A stretch of 64,000 nt of DNA from Aphelidium insulamus (Eukaryota; Aphelidiomycota; Aphelidea; Aphelidiaceae). The translations under genes and the position numbers were made by a program. Below are positions 10,076 through 19,246 of the stretch, one piece after another; the stretch's first letter is position 1; every line of letters begins with the position of its first letter. The notes below the pieces were generated by a model. It saw only the letters and a list, made by a program, of their open reading frames with translations. It was not told where the DNA came from and ran no database searches. Location of the stretch: assembly GCA_036784855.1 (NCBI GenBank), contig JAZDSV010000035.1:1-64000 (forward strand), given 5' to 3'.

Positions 10076-11839
10076 TTAGGTGGCAATTGGATTGATATTG
10101 TAGTGCTGAAGTACTTGCACCACATGAACATCTGCGATGGATGCCGCCGAGTGACCATGACCATGTTCATACTCATCCCTCAGTTGATAAGCCTTCTGGA
10201 TGGATTCTCCGTCGAAGTGAAATGCATCCGGGCCGTATATCTGCAAGGCTGCTTCCAGAAGAAGTGGGCTGCGCCAGCCTATCACATTCTTGATAATATC
10301 AAATTTTATGTCAGCGGAAAGTAAATGCAGCGGATGCGGGCTCGATATGGCGTCTGCAGTCAGAACTAGTAGATCGGCGATCTGGTACTTTTCGAGGCGG
10401 ATGGCGAGTTCAAGCGGCTCCACCAATGCGCTGCTCCGTTGTTCCGCGACCAAACTTGTATCTGGAGGAATTGTCCCAGATTTACTATTAACCATTCCCG
10501 AGATCCATGCAAACGGCCAACGCCAAGGTCGCCAAGAGTCCTTTGAACCATTATCGCTTATTTCGACGGCAGCATCAGCATCGTAAGCAACAGGAATTGT
10601 TCGCTCTGATAGCAATAGCACCTTATCTCGCGATTCAGACATGATTGCATAGGCCAGCGGGGTGTGGCCTTTACCATCAGGCACATTCATGTCCATTCCC
10701 AGCTCAAGCATGCGGCGGAAAAGCATTTCGAAAATGTCAAATGTGGTTTCCGCCTCTGCAGCCAAGCTCAAGGCAGTGCGACCGCTGGCGTCCACGGCCA
10801 TCAAGTCAGCATCCTGGCTCAGTAACAGCTTCACTCTGTCTTCTCGATTAAACAGGACAGCAAGGTGCAGTGGAGTGGATTCGGAATTTGCAAGCGGAAA
10901 CCCATTGCTGGGATGGCGGAGAAACAATTCGACAATCGAATCGAATCCCAAGTCAACGGCAATTTGAAGTGGAGTACGGCCACGCCAGTCCTTTATGGTG
11001 TCGGCTTCGGGAACCTCTTTCAAAATATAGTCCACCACGTCAAGCAATCCCGCTTCGGTAGCAATGTGAATGCTGTGTCTGTCAACATTACTTGTGCCAT
11101 CAAAATCGTATTCACGCTGTGAATCAGCGCCGTATAATGCTGCTACTGCTTTTTGTAGCATTTGTGCGTGCTGAGTCATTTCGTGGCGGCGGACTGGGAA
11201 TCGCGCGTGAATGAGCCCAGGGCAGCGTTCCAACAAACACTTCATCCCATTCACATCGTTTCCCCGCAAACATGATATCCAATCATTGACTGAAACGGTA
11301 TCCATGTAGTCGGTACTGAAGAAAATTGGCTTCATGCTTGCAGCATCGGCGTTCAACATTGTGATGTCAGTGCCTGCGTCAACTCCAAAAGCAACCAGAA
11401 CATTACGCCGATCAAGTTCAAGAGCAATGTCGATGACACTCTTTTCACCGACAATCGGAAAGTGCCGTAGGAATGGAAATGCATCGACCAGAAGTTTTGC
11501 GCACTGAGAGTTGCCCTCCTTGATGGTCCGGTACAGTGCACGCCGCAGTCCCTTGATCAGCGCAGTGGGTAGCCGTCCCAACTGATGCGGCGTTTGCAGC
11601 AACTCTGCAATATTCCTGCAAGATCCGAATATTACGGCGCGCGTAAAGGGATCCATTACGTCCAGCGGTTCAGCAAGTGATATGTCGGCGCTGGACAGGG
11701 ACGACGCAGAGTGCGCAAACTCCGCACTGGATGCTCTACCATACGATCGCACAGACGCCAAATTAGATGAGACGGCGGCATGAACAGCGTTCAGCAGCGC
11801 AACTGATAGCAGTAATGCCAGCGCGCAAGCCGAGTCCAT
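10076..11839 (-). CDS. Secreted ankyrin protein of the FGSC family
   Basis: Single exon, 587 residues, with a signal peptide (MDSACALALLLSVALLNAVHA). The family N-domain FTRAVIFGSCRNIAELL starts near residue 62. Several ankyrin repeats follow, for example GRTPLQIAVDLGFDSIVELFL, STPLHLAVLFNREDRVKLLL and GRTALSLAAEAETTFDIFEM. A partly basic insert (WRPWRWPFAW) and the conserved C-terminal segment WRSPLLLEAALQIYGPDAFH close the protein. The same order of parts occurs in the genes at 6902-9810 and 41780-43635, so this is a local multigene family. Secretion is supported by the leader; function and partner are unknown. Confidence 0.8.
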   Translation of the reverse strand: MDSACALALLLSVALLNAVHAAVSSNLASVRSYGRASSAEFAHSASSLSSADISLAEPLDVMDPFTRAVIFGSCRNIAELLQTPHQLGRLPTALIKGLRRALYRTIKEGNSQCAKLLVDAFPFLRHFPIVGEKSVIDIALELDRRNVLVAFGVDAGTDITMLNADAASMKPIFFSTDYMDTVSVNDWISCLRGNDVNGMKCLLERCPGLIHARFPVRRHEMTQHAQMLQKAVAALYGADSQREYDFDGTSNVDRHSIHIATEAGLLDVVDYILKEVPEADTIKDWRGRTPLQIAVDLGFDSIVELFLRHPSNGFPLANSESTPLHLAVLFNREDRVKLLLSQDADLMAVDASGRTALSLAAEAETTFDIFEMLFRRMLELGMDMNVPDGKGHTPLAYAIMSESRDKVLLLSERTIPVAYDADAAVEISDNGSKDSWRPWRWPFAWISGMVNSKSGTIPPDTSLVAEQRSSALVEPLELAIRLEKYQIADLLVLTADAISSPHPLHLLSADIKFDIIKNVIGWRSPLLLEAALQIYGPDAFHFDGESIQKAYQLRDEYEHGHGHSAASIADVHVVQVLQHYNINPIAT

Positions 11840-12209
11840 CGCGTCTAGTCGAGAAAGAATTTGCCGATCTCGTCCGGGTTAAGGCAGCATGCTAAGCCAC
11901 ACACATGATTCACGTGTGGCTTAGCACATTGTTAAAATAATTTTGTAACAATAATATGCTATTGCTGCTAGTCACATGTTAAAACGGTTGTTATTCTCGC
12001 ATTGTAGCATAGGGTAATAATCAAAGGTATAGTCGTTTGGGGGGTTACAGTAAGATATATGAATTTGAGCACGTCTTTTTCACAAGTAAGAATATTAACG
12101 TATTATGCAAGAGATATGAGACCAGCACGCAGCCATATGTATGATATATGTCTGTCTACTAGTCAGGAGAGTGAGACTATGCAGACCATGCAGAATACTG
12201 CTGTCGTTG
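11840..12209. other. Intergenic region upstream of a secreted ankyrin gene
   Basis: No gene seen in 370 bp. Near its start are a GGTTAAGG block (11876-11883), shared with other family promoters, and a 13-bp inverted repeat at 11890-11926. The rest is AT-rich without a convincing frame. Confidence 0.4.
11890..11926. repeat. 13-bp inverted repeat around a CACGTG core
   Basis: Arms TGCTAAGCCACAC and GTGTGGCTTAGCA are perfectly complementary and separated by 11 nt; a CACGTG overlaps the right arm. It lies about 50 bp upstream of the ATG at 11839, so it may be a binding site for a dimeric factor, or a cruciform. Confidence 0.55.
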
Positions 12210-14238
12210 TTAAAAGTGCGTCGGCTGCGTGGTCTCCTGCATGCGAATAAGGTTCACCAGGCGCGCCTTCTCCTGTTCCAGCTCGCGCACATACTGCTCA
12301 ATGTCCGGCTTCATCACCGTCAGACCCGCCATCACCTTCTCCAGCTCCTGCACCCAGACGCGTTTCTTCTGGCGACACCGGCTCGCGGACACTCGGTTCC
12401 GCAGGCGTTTCAGTGTTGCGGCGTCCATTGACCCGTCGTCGGGCACGTCGATGTTGGTGGGCAGGCCGGCGGAACGTGGTGGTGGCATGTGCATCGACGA
12501 GGCGATCACGGATGTCAGCGGGGCGCTCGAGGCGGCCGCGTACGGTGACCCATTGTCGGCGCTGCCATCGCCAAACGGTCCCTGACTGTTACCACTGCTT
12601 CCATACATGGCGTGGATGCCGGCCAGTGAGGACGGGGCGCTGGGGCCGACGCTGTGTGCGATTACGTAGGCCAGCTGGTTGATCAGCACCGGGTTCGGTC
12701 GGACCACTGGTGTCGCAGGCGGGGCGACGGGCGGCGAGGCCGGGGAGATGACCGTGGCGCCATTCGGCTTCATGTATTGCTGCTGTGGATATAGTTGTTG
12801 CTGGTGTTGCTGGTGTTCGCCGGGAGGTATGGCCGGTGCCAGCGGCTGCAGGTGTGGGTGTGGCATGCGCCGCGGTGACTGCTGTTGCAAGTGCTGTGGC
12901 AACAGTTGCTGGCTGAACCCGTCGTGTATGCCATTGACACCGTTGCTGGCACTATGGGTGCTCTGTGTGGTGGCGGTGCTGCCGCGTCGAGTGGTGGTAT
13001 CTCCGTCGGCACAGGCGCGTGCCACGTACGGCGCGCTGGACAGCTCGGCCACAAAGTGCGCCAGCGACACGGCAAAGTGTTCGGAGGGAGTGCGCGGGAC
13101 GAACGGCGCCGCCACGTACGGATTCTTCATGGCGAACTGGAAGTTGGCGGCCTCGGCGGCGGTGGCACTGCTCGGCGTGGGCAGAATCATGGACGGGATG
13201 ACGGTGGACGAGGCCAGACTGTTCACGGCCAGGGCGCCGCGGTGGCGGTTGGATGCTTGAGCGGGTGCGTGGCGCCGTGCATTGCCACCGCTGCCGTGTG
13301 CCTGGTGCTGCTGCTCGTGAGGGTGCTGCGCGTCACCAGCATTATTGTGGCCGTGCTGGCCGGCACCTCCGCGGCGCCGAGACCGCGAGCCAGCAGTTGT
13401 GGACGGCTGGGAGGATTCGTGCAGGCGGTGCAGTGGTGGCAGTGACCGTGGCGCCTGGCCGTAGTACTGACCGCCGCCGCCAGAGGCTGAGTGACCGTCG
13501 GCGTCTGCCATCAGCCGCTCGCCGAACCCGCCAACGCCGCCGATATCTTCGTCCGTGCCGGCACCGTCCAGCAGCTGCGGTGACAGTGTCTGCGCCAGAC
13601 TGGACCGTCGCTGCGAGCCTGCACCGCCCATGTGACTGCCGCTGCCGACATACACGTCAAACACGTCGCCGCCGCCGAAAAAATCGTGCACCGCCGCTGA
13701 CAGCGACAAGTCGGGCTTGGGCGGCGGCAGCACGAGTGGCTGCGCCGACGCCGAGCCATCCACATGACCATACGATGATGTTTGTGCCGTAGTGTCGACA
13801 CCGCCGCCGCCGCCATACACGGCCAGCCACGCCGACTGCGAGTGCGGGTTGCCGTGGTGGTGGCCGAGCAGCAAATGGTCCGTGACGCGCATCACATCGC
13901 CGTCACCCGCCGCGTCACTGTTCTTGGCAGCATCTGGCAGTTGGTGGCGGTGCTGTTTGTGGTCACCGCCGTGCAGCAGGGGGAACAGTGCCGAGTGGAG
14001 TGACGCGTCGTCACCCCCTTCTGCGATGGTGGCTGTGGGCGCGTACAACAGTGCGCCGCTGGTGGACCGCTGCTTCTGCTGGTGTGATGCTGCCCGTGTG
14101 TGTCCGTGTCAGTGGTGTGTAGTGTATAGTGTGTAAGTGTGTATATATGTAGGTGTATGTATAGACGTGGACACTACAACACTGCTACCGACCATCAGTG
14201 TTGCCGTGGCTGCTGTGCTGTCCCAACTGGCGGCTCAT
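12210..14238 (-). CDS. bZIP transcription factor, long, with C-terminal bZIP
   Basis: Exon 2 (14089-12210) has no in-frame ATG near its start. A short first exon, 14238-14193 (MSRQLGQHSSHGNTD), joins in frame across a 103-nt intron (weak GTCGGT donor), giving 641 residues. Most of the protein is low-complexity (Gly, His, Gln, Ser, Pro), as in activation domains. At the C-terminus the basic region (LKRLRNRVSASRCRQKK) is followed by a short leucine-zipper-like helix (VRELEQEKARLVNLI). N-x2-SAS-RCR fits the DNA-contacting bZIP signature. Nuclear, dimeric DNA binding is inferred from the family. The bZIP part is secure; exon 1 is less so. Confidence 0.82.
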
Positions 14239-14584
14239 ATACAACAAGCGGCTGTGTGCCGAGGAGAGATGAGAGGTGTGTGTGTGTGTGCGTGCGTTTA
14301 GCGCAGGATATATGTATATAGGTGCAGCTATATAGATATATGCAATGGCAGACTAGCGGTGTGCCCATTTGCGCCGCGCGGCAGCTACGTCAAGCAGCCA
14401 ACTCGGCTGTTGGTCCATCTGCTATCACTCGACTACCTATGCGGTATAGTGACGCATGCACAAGTGATTATACCCAATCTGCGGCAATTAATCTCATCGC
14501 CGCGATTGGAATTGGTTCAGGCCCACCTACTGGTAACACATAAATAGAGGCTTGGAGTCTGCCATTCACATCGTACATTTCATC
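14239..14584. other. Intergenic region between divergent genes
   Basis: 346 bp between the bZIP gene and the small secreted protein gene. It has a short GT-rich tract near 14275-14294 and, close to the ATG at 14585, an ATAAATAG TATA-like box (14539-14546). No gene seen. Confidence 0.4.
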
Positions 14585-15015
14585 ATGTTTCTACGTTTGA
14601 CTGTTTGCCTTGCAATGGTGTTATGCTGCTGTGCCTTATTCTGTGCCTGCGAGGTATCAATGGTTAAATATGTGACTGGCCAATTTGCAAGATTTTCCTA
14701 CAAGGATATGGGAGGTCAAGAACCCAAAAAATGCTTCGCGTACATCATCTGATTTAGCAATTGTTTCCGCTTGCCAACACAATATGCCGTGAAGGCCAAA
14801 CTGAAAAACATTTATACTGCATGAAAAGCCAGATGAAAACTAAGGTAAAAGCTCTTGATGAAGCATACATCTCCATGAAGTGTCCGGGTTCCACGCGTGT
14901 GGACGAAGGAAACGTGATACATCTTACCTACCCGTTTAGCATATCGCCCGCTGATAGGACGGAGCCAGATAAAAGGGTATGCAACCGGTATCACTACAGT
15001 ATTAGCGAGAAATAG
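14585..15015 (+). CDS. Small secreted protein of unknown family
   Basis: Proposed exons 14585-14653 and 14758-15015, joined by a 104-nt intron (GAG|GTATCA donor, GATTTAG acceptor), give 108 residues. The leader is strongly hydrophobic and Cys-rich (LTVCLAMVLCCCALFCAC). The mature part has four Cys in NTICREG, LYCMKS, MKCPGS and RVCNRY, spaced as in a disulfide-bonded fold. Without splicing the first frame stops after 57 residues. No family recognised. It ends 108 bp from the convergent MRGBP stop. The leader and mature frames are each convincing; their junction is a prediction. Confidence 0.55.
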
Positions 15016-15123
15016 TAATCAGCAGATTCTTAACCTCGTCATATCATGAATAGAAATTGAATGTACTCATGACTACGTCGGGTGCATACCCGTAGCATGA
15101 GAGAGAATATCTGAATAGTACCT

Positions 15124-16715
15124 TTACTTTTTCTTGGCTGCCCTACGAGTAGTTGCTCGAGTACGCTTCACCACAGTCTCTGTTTCATCTACTGCCATCG
15201 GGTCAGCAGTGTCGGTATACTCTTCGTCGTCTTCGTCGCCGCTGAGCACCGACGGCGCGCTAGATATATCATCGTCGTCTTCCTCTTCTTCCGCCTCATC
15301 TGCCCCGTCGGCATTACCGTCATTCATGTTGTCGGCAATAGCATTGTCGATCTCGCTGCTTGCGATATCAGTGCTCCCTTGACGTTCTGTAACTACTGCA
15401 GTTCTAGTAGCATTCGCTCCTCGACCGCGTCCCCGTCCGCGTCCACGACCACGAGTCCCTCTACCCGGCTTCTTTTGCGATGTGGCCACCACATTTGAGC
15501 TGACGGTAGCCTCATCATCATCTGATTTGTTGGTGGCAGTCGCGGGAGCGCCTCGCCCACGTGACTGTCGCAGCGCAGAGCGAGTGGATGCCGGTGAGAC
15601 ACTCGGGTCTTGCGGTGGCAGTTCCGCGTCTGGCTTGCCGTCAGTAGCCACCGATGTCACTGAGGAAGCACGGCTCCGCGACGGTCTGGCAGCACTGCGT
15701 CCACCGCGCGCCCCACCCTTGACCGATGCGGGCGTGGCACTGGCGACGGCAGTTCCACCACCAGTCGCGGCACCACGACCCCGACCACGCGCACCACTTC
15801 CTCGAGACGATGCCGTAGTTCTGGTGCCACGGCCGCGGCCCCGAGGGCGCGATGTGGTTGAAACAGTGCTGGACGCCACGCCGCTCACAATGGACGCCGC
15901 CTCATCCACATCGCTCATCACCGACGACGACTGCTGATCGTCCACGCCGCCACGCGCGCTGGCCGTGTCCTCTCCATTGCCGTCACTGGCAGCACTGACA
16001 TCCCCGCTGTTGCCGCGGCCGCTGATCAGGGTGTCGAAATCCTGGTGCGGAAACAGCTGGAAGTCGGCCTGCATGCGCAGCGCGCCCCACTGTCGCTGGT
16101 AGCGGTCGGCCGGGTGATCGTACACCTCCACGTCACCCGCTGTATACTTTTGGCTGGCTGCAGTGGGGGATGAGAGCGATGCCTGTACGCCGCCATGAAC
16201 GTCTTCCTGGTCCTGCAGACAGTAGAGTGCGTTAAAACAAAGTACACCAGCACCCACAAGTAGCTGCTTTACCATGGCCTCCAGTGCCTCCAGATCGTAC
16301 AGCTGACCCAGATGGTCCCAGAGTTGGCGCGCAGTGAGCTGGTGTGCCGGCTGCAGGCGATTGTACGCGTTCTTTATCGCCATCATGCGCACATGCCGAT
16401 GCGGCCCTACCCAGGTTAGATTGTAGCATTATAGCAGCAGTAGTAGGTTGCTGTGTCGTGTCTACAAGTGCCGACAAGAACTTGCCGACGGGGCGGTATC
16501 CAGTGGTGGACATGGCACGCAGCAGCGCCAGCTCCATGTCCACGGTCCAGTTGGCCGTGTCGGCAATGGCCAGGCCGTCTGCCCTGGCTGAGTGATGTCA
16601 CATGGACACTGCAAGTACACCACACACCTCCGCCACCATTGTGGCCACCTATGCCGACGCTGTCCGGACTGCCCAGCGGTTGTCGCGGTGTGCTGCTGCT
16701 GCTTACAGCCGTCAT
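15124..16715 (-). CDS. MRGBP: MRGBP/Eaf7 homologue, NuA4/TIP60 subunit, with an RG-rich tail
   Basis: Exons 16715-16628, 16587-16486 and 16406-15124. The third probably carries a further 60-nt intron (16272-16213) with no stop, leaving 470 residues. Residues ~38-95 match Eaf7/MRGBP: WTVDMELALLRAM, RPVGPHRHVRMMAIKNAY, LWDHLGQLYDLEALEAM. This subunit links MRG15 to the NuA4 acetyltransferase in the nucleus. The second intron starts with GC (GCAAGT), and homology on both sides demands it. The tail is unlike the ~200-residue human protein: long RG repeats (RGRGRGRGRGRG), an acidic stretch and a basic C-terminus (RAAKKK), suggesting RNA or nucleosome contact. Confidence 0.88.
16407..16485 (-). other. 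GC-AG intron in the MRGBP gene
   Basis: 79-nt intron with donor G|GCAAGTT and acceptor GGGTAG. Splicing here yields RPVGPHRHVRMMAI, which aligns without gaps to Eaf7/MRGBP; no GT donor nearby restores the frame. Confidence 0.8.
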
Positions 16716-17546
16716 AATGAATGCCGCTATTATCAGCTTGATACAGCGTGCAATCTTGGACTGTTGTCCATATGTTCAGTTGCATTGATATAGCGTAAAT
16801 ATAAGTGGTCCAATGAAAGCAAGTTGCATGCGGTCCCTCCATTGATGAGATGTCAAGTTTGAATGTATCAAGCTGGTTAAAGCTTTGCACATAATATATC
16901 ACAATAGTATCAAGTGCTACCCTTCACATCATGAAGCAGTGTTTAGTTTGAACCAGAGAAAGAAAGAACAAGAACCAGAACGTCTTGCAATGTAATCCGA
17001 TCATGGAAAATCATACTGGAGACAGTGTGGAAACGATGAATAGTCTAGAGGCCGCGATTCGCTTGCCGCATTGGCGAGTATACTCGCACGTAAGAGCACG
17101 TTTATGGAATGAAAGTTGTGGAAGTGAGTGATGAGTGAGTATCCAAGAAAGGTCTAACCCTCTTAACTGATCATTCATAATCCATTGCTAGCATTCTTGA
17201 TGCGTATCCATGCATATCACATCTTTGCGAACTTCATAAAACCAGGATGAGCGTGTTTGAAGAGTGTAGAGTAAGATTAATGGATACGCTTTGCACTTGC
17301 GCGTGTCGTGATGGTTGCTGCGCAATGATGGCCTTGACAGAAGCACGTACACGCCACACACAAACTTCTGACCGGTCCATATACTAGCAGATGCTATGAC
17401 GGAAGGTATGAAGTATTGTGCCCAACACAAGTGACAACAGGTACGTTGCAGAGTTCAAAAGCAAAATTAATGTATTTCTAAGTTGGTTCGATAAAAAAAA
17501 CGCGGCTCCCCCATCACTAAAAGCTTCTGGTATCACTTCACTTCAC
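16716..17546. other. Intergenic region, no gene seen
   Basis: 831 bp between the MRGBP start and the stop of the second bZIP gene. The frames here lack ATG starts, domains and splice support. An A/G-rich tract (GAAAGAAAGAACAAGAACC) lies near 16967. No RNA gene recognised. Confidence 0.35.
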
Positions 17547-18686
17547 TCACTCCATCATTTCGGTGACATCGCGCTTGGGTGGCCGCGACGGATCCTGCTG
17601 CTGCTGCGGCTGCTCGCCGGCGGTCTTCACCAACAGAAGCTCCTCCAGCTGCGCCTTGCACGCGGCCAACTCTTGTCGCAGTGCCGCGTTCTCGGCGCGG
17701 TACGTCTCCACCTGCGACTCCATGACGGCCAGTCGGCGCTTCTGCTTCTCGCGGTGCAGTTTGGCCGCGCGGCGATTCCGCTCCATCTGCTGTCGGCGCT
17801 TCTCGTCGGCGTCCAGCAGCATCAGACCGGAGGTCGGTGTCGATGAGTTGGGCGTGGACTGGTCGCCGCCGTCCGTTGTCGGAGAGAGCAGTGAGCTGCC
17901 GCTGGCGGACGGCGGCAGGTGGTGGTGTGAATAGTGGTGCTGCTGGTGCTGGTGTTGATGCGCGTGCGGCACGGTGCTGGATGAGACACTGGACTGCGGA
18001 GATGCCGTGGACTGGCGTGACGGTGGGGCCAGCGTGACTTGCGGCACACCAGCACCAGTGAATGGCGCGTGGCCAAACTGGTAGCGATCAGCGACGCCCA
18101 GCGGTTCGGCAATCGTGTTTCTGCGACGCGAGCGATACATTGGCTGCTGCTGCTGCTGGTGGTGGTGATGTTGCTGGCCACTGTCGTAGTGGCGCAGTGT
18201 GTGATGATGATGGCGCGAATGTTGCTCTGGTGGTTGGTGGGGCGAGTACGGATCTGGCAGTGGGAGCAGTGACAGTGAAGGCTTCGTATCGCCGGCGTCC
18301 GTGATGTGCGCGGAGCCGTCCAACTGCAGCATGGACGGTACTTCATCTTGAAGCAGCTGATTTGCCGCCATCAGCAGGTCCATGTGGTTCAGCTGTGGCA
18401 CGCTCTCCACCAGCGCCAGATCGTCGCTGAGCGTGGCGGGTACTTGAGGAGCTGGCAGTGGTGGCGGCGGTGACACCAGACTGGCGGAAGGCGAATATCT
18501 ACCAGCAGAGTCTAGCATTGCATGGTGTCCAGTATCGGGATCGAGGTGGCCGGCGGTGTTGAGCGACCATGGATGCGTCGGCCTCGGCTGCTGTATCGGT
18601 AATTGGGCATTCGTGGCGGCGGTATCAGACACGTGCTGCCCGCGCCGCGAATCGTGCTGTTTACGTGTCGTGTGATTTGGGCGCAT
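17547..18686 (-). CDS. bZIP transcription factor
   Basis: Single exon, 379 residues from the ATG at 18686; the frame continues upstream only to a GTG. The N-terminal 250 residues are rich in Pro, Ser, His and Gln. A hydrophobic stretch (DLALVESVPQLNHMDLLMAA) may be a transactivation or cofactor helix. The C-terminal bZIP starts near residue 292: basic region RRQQMERNRRAAKLHREKQKRR, then heptads LAVMESQVETYRAENAALRQ. LH replaces the usual xC before the invariant Arg (NRRAAKLHR), an uncommon variant that may change DNA specificity. It shares a promoter with the IPT/PSI gene and is in the nucleus by family inference. Confidence 0.83.
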   Translation of the reverse strand: MRPNHTTRKQHDSRRGQHVSDTAATNAQLPIQQPRPTHPWSLNTAGHLDPDTGHHAMLDSAGRYSPSASLVSPPPPLPAPQVPATLSDDLALVESVPQLNHMDLLMAANQLLQDEVPSMLQLDGSAHITDAGDTKPSLSLLPLPDPYSPHQPPEQHSRHHHHTLRHYDSGQQHHHHQQQQQPMYRSRRRNTIAEPLGVADRYQFGHAPFTGAGVPQVTLAPPSRQSTASPQSSVSSSTVPHAHQHQHQQHHYSHHHLPPSASGSSLLSPTTDGGDQSTPNSSTPTSGLMLLDADEKRRQQMERNRRAAKLHREKQKRRLAVMESQVETYRAENAALRQELAACKAQLEELLLVKTAGEQPQQQQDPSRPPKRDVTEMME

Positions 18687-18854
18687 ATCGCGGCACACAC
18701 TCACACGCACACAGTGACGCACAGTCGGGGGGAAAAAGTGTGCGCGAGCGCGATCTCGCTTCTCGCTCGTTCGCTTCTACAAACAACGAAACAAAATTTG
18801 GCGTCGCAGCGCGCTCCATGATTCAGCGATCGGCTTTCAGGGACGCGCGCTTCT

Positions 18855-18908
18855 GATTGGCTACACGTGATCACGTGACTCCACTCATTCATTCAAGGTG
18901 GTCACGTG
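18855..18908. promoter_or_regulatory. Promoter cluster: inverted CCAAT box and three TCACGTG E-boxes
   Basis: GATTGG (inverted CCAAT, 18855-18860) is followed by CACGTG at 18864, 18872 and 18903; the last two are full TCACGTGA-type palindromes. They lie 170-220 bp upstream of the bZIP gene at 18686. They are also on the promoter side of the IPT/PSI gene. Such sites bind bHLH-zip factors in opisthokonts. Confidence 0.55.
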
Positions 18909-19246
18909 ATCCCTTGATTAGTGTAATTAAAATGGTGAGTGTCTGTGTGTGAAGAAAGTGTGTTGAATTTTGATGTGCTTTATGAAGCTTCTAGCGAATT
19001 CATATCATGCACATCATTGTTTAATACTTACGATTCATATTAATGGCTGCATATGTGCTACCCAGTTTCGAAAATATGTAAACAAATCAAAAGTAAAATC
19101 TGTACCAGATTAAAAGTAAAGTCACAAGCTGCACAAGGAGGATAAAATATATCAGCGCGGAAATATATGCTGGTAGCTACAGTTATGCGTAAACTCCTTT
19201 GATGTAAAATCCCTCACTGAGTCATCAATTGATCACATCAGCGAAA

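Noticed and set aside
14654-14757. A complete 56-residue secreted peptide ending at TGA 14750
   Set aside because: Possible, but the following Cys-rich frame has no start of its own and joins well to the leader by splicing; the spliced model is preferred.
17188-17430. 80-residue minus-strand frame
   Set aside because: No ATG, no domain, no splice partner.
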